A stretch of DNA of 64,000 nucleotides from Dyella nitratireducens (GCF_014642835.1 NZ_BMJA01000001.1:1845267-1909266), one strand, 5' to 3'; positions 45,036 to 54,288 are shown, counted from the first letter of the stretch. The notes: generated from the sequence alone by a model not told the origin. Numbers and translations are program-made.

Positions 45036-46061
45036 ATGCCCAAGCATTACTTGCTCTACGGCTCGGAACGCTACGCGCTGGCCATCCTGCGCCCGGTGCA
45101 AGATGCGATCCGCGCGCGCGGTGACGAAGCCGCCTGGTTTTTCGACGGCCCTGGCGCGGAAGATCTGGTCGCGGGCGAGCGTCTGCTGAGCGTGCAGGAA
45201 GTGCGTCAATGGAAACCGATCGCGGTGATCACTCCAGGCAATCATCTGCCGCACTTCTTTCCAGGCGCGAAGGTGGAAGTGTTCCACGGCTTCAACGCCG
45301 GCAAGCCCAGGCACATCTATATCCGCGGCTTCTTCGACCTGTATTGCACCACCGGTCCGCGCGACACCCAGGCATTCGGCGCACTGGCGCAAAAGCTCGG
45401 CCACTTCGCCGTGATCGAAACCGGCTGGCCCAAGCTCGATCCTTTCATGAAAGAAATGAGCGGCCCGGTACCACCGGTGCGCACGCCGCCGGTGATTCTC
45501 TATCACTCGACCTTCTCGCCTTCCTGGAGCGCGGCGGAAACCTTGTACGAAGAAGTGAAGCGTCTGTCGCGCGACGGTCGCTGGCACTGGATCGTGTCCT
45601 TCCATCCCAAGATGGATCCGAACACGGTGGCAAAGTACAAGGCGCTGCAGAACGAGTACCTGACGTTCGCCGAAAACGACAACATCCTCGAGCTGTTCCC
45701 GCAGGTCGACATGATGTGCTCGGATACCTCCTCTGCATTGAGCGAATTTCTGCTGACCGGCAAGCCGGTGGTGACGTTCAACAACCGCGCGCCAGGCCCG
45801 CAGTTGATCGACATCCACGATGCCGCCGAATTCGAGCCGGCTGTCGAACGCGCCTTGTCGCGTCCGCCGGCATTGATGCAGGCGATCCAGGCCTTCGGTG
45901 AAGCGATCCATCCGTATCACGATGGGCGCTCCAGTGAACGTGTACTGGATGCGATTGATGCGTTCGTTGCCAAGGGTGGGCGCAATCGCAAACGGAAGCC
46001 GCGCAACTGGTGGCGGAAGTTCAAGCTGCGCAAGCGGATTGGTTATTGGGGACCGGCCTGA
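45036..46061 (+). CDS. CDP-glycerol glycerophosphotransferase-like protein
   Basis: A 341-residue protein of the TagB/TagF-type fold. In Gram-positives this fold polymerises glycerol phosphate; in Gram-negatives it decorates surface glycans. Motifs: VEVFHGFNAGKPRHIYIRGF, FAVIETGWPKLDPF, WIVSFHPKMDPNT, and the C-terminal VDMMCSDTSSALSEFLLTGKPVVTF with the conserved D-T-S-S and E. The tail is very basic (RNRKRKPRNWWRKFKLRKR), suggesting membrane-surface binding. It follows the WaaE-like gene with a 1-base gap. Confidence 0.82.
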   Translation: MPKHYLLYGSERYALAILRPVQDAIRARGDEAAWFFDGPGAEDLVAGERLLSVQEVRQWKPIAVITPGNHLPHFFPGAKVEVFHGFNAGKPRHIYIRGFFDLYCTTGPRDTQAFGALAQKLGHFAVIETGWPKLDPFMKEMSGPVPPVRTPPVILYHSTFSPSWSAAETLYEEVKRLSRDGRWHWIVSFHPKMDPNTVAKYKALQNEYLTFAENDNILELFPQVDMMCSDTSSALSEFLLTGKPVVTFNNRAPGPQLIDIHDAAEFEPAVERALSRPPALMQAIQAFGEAIHPYHDGRSSERVLDAIDAFVAKGGRNRKRKPRNWWRKFKLRKRIGYWGPA

Positions 46062-46070
46062 CTCTCCGAT

Positions 46071-46161
46071 GTAGGTTGGGGTGAGGCGCAGCCGAACCCC
46101 AACAGCACCATGCTTGATCGCGCTGGAAGTTGGGGTTCGGCTGCGCCTCACCCCAACCTAC
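46071..46161. repeat. Palindromic intergenic repeat, GTAGGTTGGGGTG family, variant copy 4
   Basis: Outer arms match the other copies (GTAGGTTGGGGTG ... CACCCCAACCTAC), but the inner arm is different (AGGCGCAGCCGAACCCCAAC and its complement). Unlike the other three it lies between two co-directional genes. Confidence 0.85.
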
Positions 46162-46234
46162 ACAGCCTTCGGATAAGGGCTGCGAAACCCGATCCGGCTA
46201 GAATCCAGCCCACCATCAAGCAAAGTCACCTACC

Positions 46235-47968
46235 GTGCCAACACCCAACACCTACCGCCGCTCCGAAGCCCTGCGCAGCCTGTGGCCCTGGCTGCCGCTC
46301 TGGACCGTGGTGGCGCTGGTGGCGATCTTCTCGCACGGACCGATGCCGCTGTTCTCCACCCGCACCCTCGCCGTGGCATGGGAGATGTGGCAGGGACATC
46401 AATGGCTGGTACCGCACATCAACGGCGAGCCCTACAGCGAAAAAGTGCCGCTGCTGTTCTGGCTGATCCATGCCGGCTGGTTTGTGTTCGGCGTAAACGA
46501 CGTTTGGCCGCGCGTACTGGAAGTGATTTTCGGCGGCGTGCAATTGGTGCAGTTGTCGATCCTCGCACGCCGCCTGTTTCCCACTCGTCCGTGGGTGGAA
46601 AAAGCCGCGCCGTGGATGCTGCTGGCGTTGTCTTATGCCTTCCTGTTCGGCCTGCAGATCATGTACGAGGTGCTGCTGGCCAACTGCGTGCTGGGCGCCT
46701 TGCTATGCCTGACACCCACGCTACGCCGCGCCGAACCGCGCTGGCTGCTGTTTGGCCTGCTGACCGGTGCAGGCCTGCTCACCAAGGGCCCGGTGATGCT
46801 GCTGCATATCGTATTTCCGTGGCTGCTCGGACCGCTGTGGAACGATTGGGCGCGTGAGCATCGCGCGCGCTGGTACGGGCGCGGCGTGCTGGCCGTGCTG
46901 CTTGGTTTCGCCATGTTGGTGGCGTGGGCGATTCCTGCGGGCTTTGCGGGCGGCGAGGCCTACCAGCATCGCCTGTTCTTCACTCAGACTGCCGGGCGCG
47001 TCGTAAATGGCACGCAGCAGTCGCAATCGTTGCAAAGCCACCCGCACTGGTTCGGCTGGTACGTGGTATGGCTGCCGATGCTGTTGTTCCCGTTCACCGG
47101 CTGGCCGCGCGCATGGGTAGCAATCGGTACCTTGCGCAAGCCGTTCGACAGCGGCATCCGCTTTGCACTGTGCTGGTTGCTGCCGTCGTTCGTGTTGTTT
47201 TCGGTGATCAGCGGCAAGCAGTGGTACTACCTGCTGCCGGAGTTTGGCGGCTGGATGCTGTTGCTCGCCGGCGCCATCGCCATCCTGCGCGACCAGCGCG
47301 TGAAACTGGCTGAAAATAACTGGCTGGGCAGCTGGCCGCTCGGGGTGGGCAGCATCCTGTTTGCCGGCGCGCTGTTTGCGCTGCCATACATCACATCTAG
47401 CCACTCGTTCCATAACGAATGGGTAGACGGTGCCGCGCCATACAGCCGTACCTTCAGCGTGGCCTTCCTGCTGCTTGGTTGCCTGCTGCTGGTGCGCGGA
47501 CGTGGCGAAATGCGTCGCGTAGCGGTTGCCGGCCTGCTCGGCGCACTCGCGCTCAACACCTTGTTCACGCTGACGCTGTGGCACAAGTACGACCTGAGTC
47601 CTACCACTGCGTTGATTTCATCCGCACAAGCTCAAGGCCATATCGTCGCTTACGAAGGCAACTACGAAGGCCAGTTCCACTTCGCCGGGCGACTGGCCCA
47701 GCCGATCAAGGAACTGCACGATGGCATGGCGTTGCAGGCGTTTGCCAAGCAACACCCGGATGGCCTGATCATCACTCACCCCGACAAACTGGACGCCGCA
47801 GCACTGCGCTATGCACTGCTGGCGCAACCGTTCCGTTCGGCCTGGGTCGTCGTGTGGTCGGCACCGACGGTGGCCATGCTGCAGGCGGGCCGCACACCAC
47901 CAGAACCGGCACAGCCACCACGTGTTTTCCCGGCGCCCACGCCATTGCAATACGTCCCGCAGTCGTGA
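46235..47968 (+). CDS. ArnT-like membrane glycosyltransferase (second copy), GTG start
   Basis: A 577-residue polytopic protein of the PMT/ArnT superfamily. The first periplasmic loop reads FSTRTLAVAWEMWQGHQWLV and EPYSEKVPLLFWLIHA, the acidic-residue and substrate motifs. About 12 helices and a soluble C-terminal domain follow. It shares architecture with the gene at 38263, but the loop motif is TRTLAVAWE rather than the usual DE-x-R, so donor or activity may differ. The TPR gene follows with a GTGA overlap. Confidence 0.83.
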   Translation: MPTPNTYRRSEALRSLWPWLPLWTVVALVAIFSHGPMPLFSTRTLAVAWEMWQGHQWLVPHINGEPYSEKVPLLFWLIHAGWFVFGVNDVWPRVLEVIFGGVQLVQLSILARRLFPTRPWVEKAAPWMLLALSYAFLFGLQIMYEVLLANCVLGALLCLTPTLRRAEPRWLLFGLLTGAGLLTKGPVMLLHIVFPWLLGPLWNDWAREHRARWYGRGVLAVLLGFAMLVAWAIPAGFAGGEAYQHRLFFTQTAGRVVNGTQQSQSLQSHPHWFGWYVVWLPMLLFPFTGWPRAWVAIGTLRKPFDSGIRFALCWLLPSFVLFSVISGKQWYYLLPEFGGWMLLLAGAIAILRDQRVKLAENNWLGSWPLGVGSILFAGALFALPYITSSHSFHNEWVDGAAPYSRTFSVAFLLLGCLLLVRGRGEMRRVAVAGLLGALALNTLFTLTLWHKYDLSPTTALISSAQAQGHIVAYEGNYEGQFHFAGRLAQPIKELHDGMALQAFAKQHPDGLIITHPDKLDAAALRYALLAQPFRSAWVVVWSAPTVAMLQAGRTPPEPAQPPRVFPAPTPLQYVPQS

Positions 47969-48294
47969 ATGCCTCGCTGATCGATAGCTTGCGTGCGCAG
48001 TGTGGTGGCCCTCGTGATGGGGCGTTGTTGCGGTTTTCCTTAGGTAATGCATTGCTCGGTGCGGGGGATCACGCTGCGGCGATTGAGGAATTTCGGCGCG
48101 CGGTGTCGTTCGATCCCAACTATTCCGCTGCGTGGAAATTACTGGGCAAGGCTTGCCTGGCCTTGCACGATGAAGCAGGTGCTGTTGAAGCATGGCGGCA
48201 AGGCATTGGCGTTGCGCAGCAGCGGGGCGACAAGCAGGCTGAGAAAGAAATGACCGTGTTTCTGCGCCGTGTTGAGCAAAAAGGCAAAGGCTAG
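47965..48294 (+). CDS. Small TPR-repeat protein
   Basis: A 109-residue protein with about two to three tetratricopeptide repeats: LLRFSLGNALLGAGDHAAAI-EEFRRAVSFDPNY, then SAAWKLLGKACLALHDEAGA-VEAWRQGIG. TPRs mediate protein-protein contacts. GTG start inside the stop of the upstream glycosyltransferase gene (GTGA) shows translational coupling, suggesting a partner role in the glycan cluster. Confidence 0.75.
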   Translation: MNASLIDSLRAQCGGPRDGALLRFSLGNALLGAGDHAAAIEEFRRAVSFDPNYSAAWKLLGKACLALHDEAGAVEAWRQGIGVAQQRGDKQAEKEMTVFLRRVEQKGKG

Positions 48295-48314
48295 CCGGAA
48301 GCCTGTTATCGCCT

Positions 48315-48440
48315 CACCGTCATTCCGGCGAAAGCCGGAATCCAGTCGAAACATGACGTGCGCAGCACACAACACAAAGGTTTTGTGTGCTTCGCACTGT
48401 GTATTCAAACTGGATTCCGGCTTTCGCCGGAATGACGGTG
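48315..48440. repeat. Long inverted repeat, CGTCATTCCGGCGAAAGCCGG family
   Basis: The two 32-base arms are perfect reverse complements, beginning CACCGTCATTCCGGCGAAAG and ending at AATGACGGTG. The centre (GTGCGCAGCACACAACACAA ... TTGTGTGCTTCGCAC) nearly continues the pairing, so the whole 126 bases fold back. It separates convergent TPR and acyltransferase genes. Fragments of the same family occur at 52136-52530. Confidence 0.85.
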
Positions 48441-48475
48441 GGGCGGAAAAATGGCAGCGCCCCGAACAACCACCC

Positions 48476-49354
48476 TCAATACGGACTCGGCCGGTTATCC
48501 GCCGAATACCGCTTGTAATGCCACTGATACTGCGCGAACGCGAGATTCACACAGTTCTCCACGCCACGATTGAGCGCTGCGCACGCGCACGGCAAATCCG
48601 CATCATCCAAACCTGCCGGCGCCGGCAGAAAGTGGATGCGATACCCCTCGCCACGCGGCAGGCGTTCCGCAAACGCAAACAACACCGTGGCGCCGGTACG
48701 CGCCGCCAGGCGCGGCAACAGCACCATCGTCATCGCCTCGCGTCCGAAGAACGGAGCAAATTCGCCTTCCCCTGCGCGCGGCTTCTGATCCGGCAAGATG
48801 CCTACCGTGCCGCCGGCCGCCAGCCGCTTGTACAGCGCACGCACACCGGCCCCCTCCGCCCGCACCTGCTCCGGCGCCAAGGCACCACGCACTTTGCGCA
48901 ACAGCGCCTCCACCGCGGCAATGCGCGGCGGGCGATACAGGATGGCCATCGAGGTCTTGCGACACAGCCAGTAATTGAGCAGTTCCCAGCAACCCAGGTG
49001 CGGCGCGGCGATGATCACGCCTTTACCGGATGCCAGCGCCGCATCGAACAGCGCCTCCCCGCGCACCTCCTTCACCAGGCCAAGCGCACGTTCCGCACCC
49101 GCGCCCCAGATCTTCACGATCTCAGTGATCGACTTGCCACCCTCCACCAACGCCTCACGCACCAACGCAGTCCGCGCCTGCTCGTCGAGCTCCGGCTTCA
49201 CGATGCCCAGATTCACTGCCGTGTAGCGCGCCATCTTCCCGCCGCGACGCAACGCCAGCCGCCCGAGCAGCGCACCCAACCTCTGCAGCCAGCGCAACGG
49301 CAGCAGGCCGAACAGGCGCAGTAGCAGATAGACGAGGTAAATGTCGGGACGCAT
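48476..49354 (-). CDS. LpxL-type lipid A acyltransferase
   Basis: A 292-residue inner-membrane acyltransferase of the HtrB/LpxL family that adds the secondary acyl chain to lipid A. It has an N-terminal membrane segment (IYLVYLLLRLFGLLPLRWL), GKMARYTAVNLGIVKPEL, the catalytic H-x4-E in APHLGCWELLNYWL, the VGILPDQKPRAGEGEFAPFF block, and LFAFAERLPRGEGYRIHF. The ATG at MRPDIYLV is chosen by homology; one five codons upstream is possible. It closes the LPS-type cluster. Confidence 0.88.
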   Translation of the reverse strand: MRPDIYLVYLLLRLFGLLPLRWLQRLGALLGRLALRRGGKMARYTAVNLGIVKPELDEQARTALVREALVEGGKSITEIVKIWGAGAERALGLVKEVRGEALFDAALASGKGVIIAAPHLGCWELLNYWLCRKTSMAILYRPPRIAAVEALLRKVRGALAPEQVRAEGAGVRALYKRLAAGGTVGILPDQKPRAGEGEFAPFFGREAMTMVLLPRLAARTGATVLFAFAERLPRGEGYRIHFLPAPAGLDDADLPCACAALNRGVENCVNLAFAQYQWHYKRYSADNRPSPY

Positions 49355-49576
49355 GGAAGTGGTGTGCATGGCGGGCGAACGCGTAAGGGTAAAGGGCAAG
49401 CCGCGATTCAGCGACAGAAATTCCTCAAGCATCCACGCCCCTGCCGTTGACCACTCAACGGCAACCACTTTCAAGCGCGCCGGAACTCACCTCCCAGCCA
49501 CTCGCCGCCCGCCTCTTTACCCGACGCTGACCGCCCTGCAGAGTTACCGCCTTCTTTCGTGCCGCTGTTCTTATCC

Positions 49577-50017
49577 ATGATCGCCCTTATCCAACGCGTG
49601 CTCTCCGCCCGCGTCGATGTCGACAATGAAACCGTAGGCGCCATCGGCGCCGGCCTGCTGGCCTTGGTAGCCGTGCAACCCGACGATGGCGAAGCCCAGG
49701 CAAAACGGATGGTGGAGCGGCTACTCGGCTACCGCGTGTTTTCCGACGACGCCGGCAAGATGAACCGTTCACTGGCCGACACCGGTGGCGAGCTGCTGCT
49801 GGTAAGCCAATTCACCCTGGCCGCCGACACACGTTCCGGCATGCGTCCCAGCTTCACCAGCGCTGCCTCGCCCGAGCATGGCCGAACGTGGTTTGAACGG
49901 TTGGTCGAATTGGCACGCGCAGCGCACTCAAGGGTGGAAATCGGCCGTTTCGGCGCCCATATGCAAGTGCATCTGATCAACGATGGCCCCGTCACCTTTT
50001 GGCTCGAGGTGCGTTAG
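49577..50017 (+). CDS. dtd: D-aminoacyl-tRNA deacylase
   Basis: A 146-residue enzyme that hydrolyses D-amino acids (and Gly from tRNA-Ala) off tRNA. It has the family start [18 protein letters not shown], the active-site [17 protein letters not shown] and the C-terminal [11 protein letters not shown] (variant of NxGPVT). Length matches E. coli Dtd (145). It lies just upstream of rpoD. Confidence 0.93.
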   Translation: MIALIQRVLSARVDVDNETVGAIGAGLLALVAVQPDDGEAQAKRMVERLLGYRVFSDDAGKMNRSLADTGGELLLVSQFTLAADTRSGMRPSFTSAASPEHGRTWFERLVELARAAHSRVEIGRFGAHMQVHLINDGPVTFWLEVR

Positions 50018-50123
50018 GTGCCAGGTAAACGGGTAACCCGTACGAACGCTTCCATTTATGCCGAAAACCGCGATTTGGCGCGATTTTTGCGTGCCGATGG
50101 CAGCGAATTTTTCTCTTGAAAAC

Positions 50124-50152
50124 TGGTCAAAAAAGCATCACATCGCTATACT
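50124..50152 (+). promoter_or_regulatory. Candidate rpoD promoter
   Basis: TGGTCA and TATACT are separated by 17 bases, about 30 bases before the rpoD ATG. Confidence 0.45.
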
Positions 50153-50180
50153 GATTGGTTCCTATCCCGCGGCGGACGGT

Positions 50181-52046
50181 ATGAACAACAAAGCCCACGA
50201 GCAACAGTCGGAAATCAAAGCCCTCATCTCCAAAGGTCTGGAGCAGGGCTATCTGACTTACGCCGAAATCAACGATCACCTTCCTGACGACATTGTCGAT
50301 CCGGAGCAGATCGAAGACATCATGGCGGTGCTCAAAGGCGTCGGCATTGACGTGCACGATGCCGCCCCCGACGCCGACCCGCTCGCCGACAACGCGCCGG
50401 GCGTCGCCACCGACGACGAAACCGCCGCCGAAGAAGCCGTAGCGCTGCTCTCCGCCGTTGACTCCGAAGTCGGCCGCACCACCGACCCCGTGCGCATGTA
50501 CATGCGCGAAATGGGTACGGTCGAACTGCTCACCCGCGAAGGCGAAATCGCCATCGCCAAGCGCATCGAAGAAGGCCTCACCCAGGTGCAGACCGCCCTG
50601 GCCAGCTTCCCGCTGACCATCGAGCTGCTGCTGGAGGAATACGACCAGCACCTGGACGGCAAGCGCCGCCTCAGCGAAATCCTGGCCGGCTTCGCCGACC
50701 TGGAGCAGGCTGCCGACGCCGCCCTGGCCGAAGCCGAACTCGCCGCCGCCGACAGCGATGCCGAGGTGGACGAGGATGAGGATGAAGCAGCCGCCGGCGA
50801 CGGTGAAGACGAAGAAACCGGCCCGAGCGGTCCCGACCCGGAAGAAGTGAAGCGCCGCATGGAACTGCTGCGCGACCACTACGGCAAGTTCCAGAAAGCT
50901 GCCTCCAAAGCCACCGACATCAACGACAAGAAGGTGACCAAGCTGCGCGACCAGATGGCCGAGGAGTTCTTGAAGCTCAAGCTCCCGTCCGCGCTGATCG
51001 ACAGCTTCGTGCGCCGCCTGCGTGAAGTGGTCGGCCACATCCGCCATCACGAGCGCGTGCTGATGGACATCTTCGTCAAGCACGTGAAGATGCCCAAGGG
51101 CGAATTCCTGAAAGCCTTCCCCAGCAACGAGGGCAACCTCGCGTGGGCGGAAGAGCTCGGCCGCAAGCGCCAGAAGTGGTCGCCGAACATCAAGAGCCAT
51201 CGCGAACAGATCGATGCCGAGCAACAGAAGCTGCTGGACATCGAAAAGAAGCTGTTCCTGCCGCTGACCGACATCAAGGAAATCAATCGCAGCATGTCGG
51301 TGGGCGAAGCCAAGGCTCGCCGCGCCAAGAAGGAAATGGTGGAGGCCAACCTGCGTCTGGTGATCTCCATCGCCAAGAAGTACACCAACCGCGGCCTCCA
51401 GTTCCTCGACCTCATCCAGGAAGGCAACATCGGCCTGATGAAGGCGGTGGACAAGTTCGAATACCGCCGCGGCTACAAGTTCTCCACCTACGCCACGTGG
51501 TGGATTCGCCAGGCCATCACCCGTTCGATCGCCGACCAGGCGCGCACCATCCGCATTCCGGTGCACATGATCGAAACGATCAACAAGCTCAACCGCATCT
51601 CGCGCCAGATGCTGCAGCAGTTCGGCCGTGAGCCCACGCCGGAAGAGCTGTCCAAGGAAATGGAGATGCCGGAGGACAAGATCCGCAAGGTGCTGAAGAT
51701 CGCGAAGGAACCGATCTCGATGGAAACCCCCATCGGCGATGACGAAGATTCGCATCTGGGCGACTTCATCGAGGACTCCAACGCAGCCTCGCCGATCGAC
51801 TCGGCCACGGAAACCGGCCTGGTGGAAACCGTGCGCGACGTCCTCGCCGGCCTCACTCCGCGGGAAGCGAAGGTGCTGCGCATGCGCTTCGGCATCGACA
51901 TGAACACCGACCACACCCTGGAAGAAGTCGGCAAGCAGTTCGACGTCACCCGCGAACGCATCCGCCAGATCGAAGCCAAGGCACTGCGCAAGCTGCGTCA
52001 CCCGAGCCGCTCGGAGCAGCTGCGTTCTTTCCTCGACATCGACTAA
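50181..52046 (+). CDS. rpoD: RNA polymerase primary sigma factor (sigma70)
   Basis: A 621-residue housekeeping sigma factor. Region 1.1 is [20 protein letters not shown]; region 1.2 is [21 protein letters not shown] long acidic non-conserved region (about 190-225) follows. Region 2 includes the -10-recognising [20 protein letters not shown] and [14 protein letters not shown], and region 4.2 has [20 protein letters not shown]. The chosen start is that of close homologues. A strong terminator follows. Confidence 0.97.
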   Translation: MNNKAHEQQSEIKALISKGLEQGYLTYAEINDHLPDDIVDPEQIEDIMAVLKGVGIDVHDAAPDADPLADNAPGVATDDETAAEEAVALLSAVDSEVGRTTDPVRMYMREMGTVELLTREGEIAIAKRIEEGLTQVQTALASFPLTIELLLEEYDQHLDGKRRLSEILAGFADLEQAADAALAEAELAAADSDAEVDEDEDEAAAGDGEDEETGPSGPDPEEVKRRMELLRDHYGKFQKAASKATDINDKKVTKLRDQMAEEFLKLKLPSALIDSFVRRLREVVGHIRHHERVLMDIFVKHVKMPKGEFLKAFPSNEGNLAWAEELGRKRQKWSPNIKSHREQIDAEQQKLLDIEKKLFLPLTDIKEINRSMSVGEAKARRAKKEMVEANLRLVISIAKKYTNRGLQFLDLIQEGNIGLMKAVDKFEYRRGYKFSTYATWWIRQAITRSIADQARTIRIPVHMIETINKLNRISRQMLQQFGREPTPEELSKEMEMPEDKIRKVLKIAKEPISMETPIGDDEDSHLGDFIEDSNAASPIDSATETGLVETVRDVLAGLTPREAKVLRMRFGIDMNTDHTLEEVGKQFDVTRERIRQIEAKALRKLRHPSRSEQLRSFLDID

Positions 52047-52071
52047 GCAGCACGCCGTTAGCAACACACCA

Positions 52072-52096
52072 AAAGCCCCGCAATCGCGGGGCTTTT
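52072..52096 (+). terminator. rpoD terminator
   Basis: A 10-bp stem AAAGCCCCGC / GCGGGGCTTT with an AATC loop is followed by TTCTTT. Confidence 0.9.
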
Positions 52097-52135
52097 TCTT
52101 TGCTTTGTGCTGGCCGCCATCCTCAGCCGACCCGC

Positions 52136-52530
52136 ACCGTCATTCCTGCGCAGGCCCACTGCTGTCCCGGGAAATTTTGCGAAAAAAGTAACGAGCACTT
52201 GAGGGACAACACGTTTGCATGATTCGCACAGCAAGCGACTTAAAAAAAGCTTGCTCAACGCGATATCGACGAGTGAACCGGAAACGGCCACCTCCCCTGC
52301 GTGCAGGGGAGGGTTGGGGTGGGGTAAGGCGAGCAAAGCTCGCTTCCGGCTACGCGGGAATGAGCGTGAGACATCAACGGAACCTCTCGCGAGGTTGCTT
52401 CACCCCACCCCAACCCTCCCCTACTACACGTAGGGGAGGGGGTGATCCGGCAAGCTAAAAGTTTCCCGGACAGCAGTGGGCGAAGGCCGAAATCCAGTCC
52501 AAACACGTCGTGCGAAGCACACAACACAAA
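52136..52530. repeat. Nested fold-back of dispersed repeats, no gene
   Basis: This 590-base gap holds several inverted elements. Outer arms CCCACTGCTGTCC (52156 on) and GGACAGCAGTGGG (about 52478-52490) pair. Inside, CCTCCCCTGCGTGCAGGGGA near 52284 and CCCTCCCCTACTACACGTAG near 52415 are two local hairpins whose flanks (GGTTGGGGTGGGGT / ACCCCACCCCAACC) also pair with each other. At 52490-52530 a fragment of the CGTCATTCC-type repeat appears. It looks like serial insertion of palindromes into one another. Confidence 0.7.
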
Positions 52531-52635
52531 AAGCACGTCGCTTCACCAACCCACGCCGACCAAATTCCGGCCCCAAAACAACCATCCAGCAAACCGCCAA
52601 TCAGGAAGGCGCATCAAGCCCCTCCCCCAAGCGGC

Positions 52636-53007
52636 TCAATGCACGTCGTAAAAAAACTGCTCCTGCACAATCTTGTCGCCCTTCACGTGATACACGCAGA
52701 TCTCGCGCATATCCGTCCTGCCACGTCCTTTCATCGTGGCATCCAGATGCATCGCCACGCTAAACCAGCCATCCGCCACCACCGGATCGCTGACTTCGTT
52801 CTTGTGAATCGCCTCCACCGCGTCCTGGAACTGATGCCCCTTCTCCAGAATCGCCTTCAATCCCTTCGCATTTCCCATCGGGCCATTCGCCATCTCCTGC
52901 GGCTCGATGCTGATCGCATCCTTGGCATAAAGCTCTTGCTGCGCCTGCTCATACCTGCCCTCGCGACACAGCGACACCAACCGCTTCGCTACCGTTTCAG
53001 TGCTCAT
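52636..53007 (-). CDS. SnoaL-like / NTF2-fold protein
   Basis: A 123-residue protein with the NTF2-like alpha+beta pattern: helical start (ETVAKRLVSLCREGRYEQAQ), ELYAKDAISIEPQE, helix GNAKGLKAILEKGHQF, and strands VADGWFSVAMHLDATM and EICVYHVKGDKIVQEQFFYD. The family binds small ligands or acts as an isomerase/cyclase, but no catalytic residues can be assigned here. Single gene on the minus strand. Confidence 0.8.
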   Translation of the reverse strand: MSTETVAKRLVSLCREGRYEQAQQELYAKDAISIEPQEMANGPMGNAKGLKAILEKGHQFQDAVEAIHKNEVSDPVVADGWFSVAMHLDATMKGRGRTDMREICVYHVKGDKIVQEQFFYDVH

Positions 53008-53152
53008 GGTTCCACCTCCGCGAACAAAGGGGCCAATAATTTAAGCCCGGCAACGTTAAAGAAACGAACAGGTGACAATGGCCCGACCATTTTTTGCGGC
53101 GCGCAACGACACCAACAACCACGGTCATGCTGATATCATGTCGCGCGAGATA

Positions 53153-53480
53153 GGGCCTATAGCTCAACGGTTAGAGCAGGGGACTCATCGAAAGGTGCCG
53201 TCGCGCAGTAATGCGCGAACGGGAACGGGATGAATTCAGGGAACCCGCAGCGACGCCAGTGCGGATCGGCGGCAACCCTGAGCCAAGCCGGCGGTACACC
53301 GCCGGAAGGTGCAGAGACTACCTGAGGACTTCAGCGTCCTTCATAACAGGCTCGAGCGTCCCGCACCCCACCCAACGCAACACACCGCGTCGGAGGGTGA
53401 AGAGATAGTCCGCGCCAGAGGGAAACCTTTGGACCACGCGAATCCCTTGGTTCCAGGTTCGAATCCTGGTGGGCCCACCA
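53153..53480 (+). tRNA. tRNA-Ile (CAU, lysidine type) interrupted by a group I intron
   Basis: Exon 1 (53153-53188) runs from the acceptor strand GGGCCTA through the D-arm to the anticodon CAT. Exon 2 (53441-53480) starts AATCCCTTGG, contains the T-arm CCAGG-TTCGAAT-CCTGG and ends TGGGCCC-A-CCA. Joined, they make a complete 76-nt cloverleaf with loop CTCATAA, closely like tRNA-Ile(CAU), whose C34 is converted to lysidine by TilS to read AUA. The gene cannot be recognised as a tRNA without removing the 252-nt insert. Confidence 0.9.
53189..53440 (+). other. Group I self-splicing intron in tRNA-Ile(CAU)
   Basis: The 252-nt insert follows the anticodon directly. It shows the conserved group I core elements in order: P-like AATTCAGGGAACCC, Q-like GGCAACCCTGAGCCAAGC, R-like GGTGCAGAGACTA and S-like GAAGAGATAGTCC, and it ends in G. 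P1 is explicit: CATC-GAAA-GGTG pairs the end of exon 1 with an internal guide, leaving a U-G wobble at the splice site. The same tRNA and position carry the well-studied Azoarcus BH72 intron (205 nt). No endonuclease ORF is present, so it is splicing-competent at most, not self-mobile. Confidence 0.92.
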
Positions 53481-53495
53481 CCTACTCTCTCTCAA

Positions 53496-53569
53496 GCATT
53501 TTTTGCGCGCGAAACCATAGTTTGGCCGCTTTGGCCAAACTATGAGATCTCTGAAGCAAAGTTTGGCCA
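53496..53569. repeat. Left direct repeat bounding the accessory island
   Basis: Starts GCATTTTTTGCGCG and contains CATAGTTTGGCC-gcttt-GGCCAAACTATG, a 12-bp inverted repeat, then AAGCAAAGTTTGGCC. It aligns without gaps to 60236-60309 (58 of 74 positions identical). It lies 15 bases after the tRNA-Ile gene. Confidence 0.75.
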
Positions 53570-53667
53570 ACTAGAGCTAAGGCTGACAGCCCCAGTCGCG
53601 TCCACTGCCGACGTCTTTCGCAACAAAAAACGGCCTACGGCTTAGCATTCGACCCGATGAAGAAGTC

Positions 53668-54288
53668 ATGGGGCGCCAATTGAAAACGACAATCAACCGA
53701 ATCTGCGAGCTCCAGCCACTGTATTCATCCTCGAATACGCCGGAAATGCAGGAACGCGGCAATCTCATTCGTACCGATCTGGCGCAAGAGCTTCGGGATC
53801 GGCTACGCGATCTTGGCCGAGCGTTTGACCCGCTGTTCGATGATCTGGCCGTAGAAGGCTCAGACGGCATCGGCAGAAAGACCGAAGCGCCGTGGGTTCG
53901 CCTTTATTCAAAGGCGATGTCTCCGACTCCGCGTGAGGGGTTCTACATCGTCATCCACTTTTCTGCTAACGGTTCGGCCTTCTTCGTCACCATAGGTTGC
54001 GGCAGTACGATCTGGAGCGGCGGCGACCTCCGACCGATATCTGATGGGCAATTGAAGGCAAAGACAACGTGGGCACGATCGGTGGTTGAACAACGCTGGG
54101 GAACGCTCGAACCATTCTCGGACGCCATCGCTCTTGGTGCACGCGCGTCATTCCTGTTTGTACACCTTGCAGAGAACAGGCTCCCGGTAGCCAAGGAAGC
54201 CCTTCGACACACCGAGCGAATTCGCGAATTCGGTGAACGCGATCAAAGGCTTCTCGGGATATTCGGAGATCGCTTCTATAAGGCGTGA
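53668..54288 (+). CDS. Stand-alone McrB N-terminal-type (DUF3578) protein
   Basis: A 206-residue protein matching the DUF3578/MrcB_N domain: EMQERGNLIRTDLAQELRDR, GSDGIGRKTEAPWVRLYSKA, REGFYIVIHFSANGSAFFVT and GCGSTIWSGGDL. In McrBC and relatives this kind of module reads modified DNA, but here no AAA GTPase is attached. GAAGAAG precedes the ATG. It is followed after 390 bases by a nuclease-like gene on the same strand, so a split or reduced restriction system is possible. The function of the isolated domain is inferred. Confidence 0.75.
   Translation: MGRQLKTTINRICELQPLYSSSNTPEMQERGNLIRTDLAQELRDRLRDLGRAFDPLFDDLAVEGSDGIGRKTEAPWVRLYSKAMSPTPREGFYIVIHFSANGSAFFVTIGCGSTIWSGGDLRPISDGQLKAKTTWARSVVEQRWGTLEPFSDAIALGARASFLFVHLAENRLPVAKEALRHTERIREFGERDQRLLGIFGDRFYKA

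Noticed and set aside
50127-52067. 646-codon open frame on the minus strand
   Set aside because: Antisense shadow of rpoD; the His/Leu/Val-rich translation is typical of reversed GC-rich codons.
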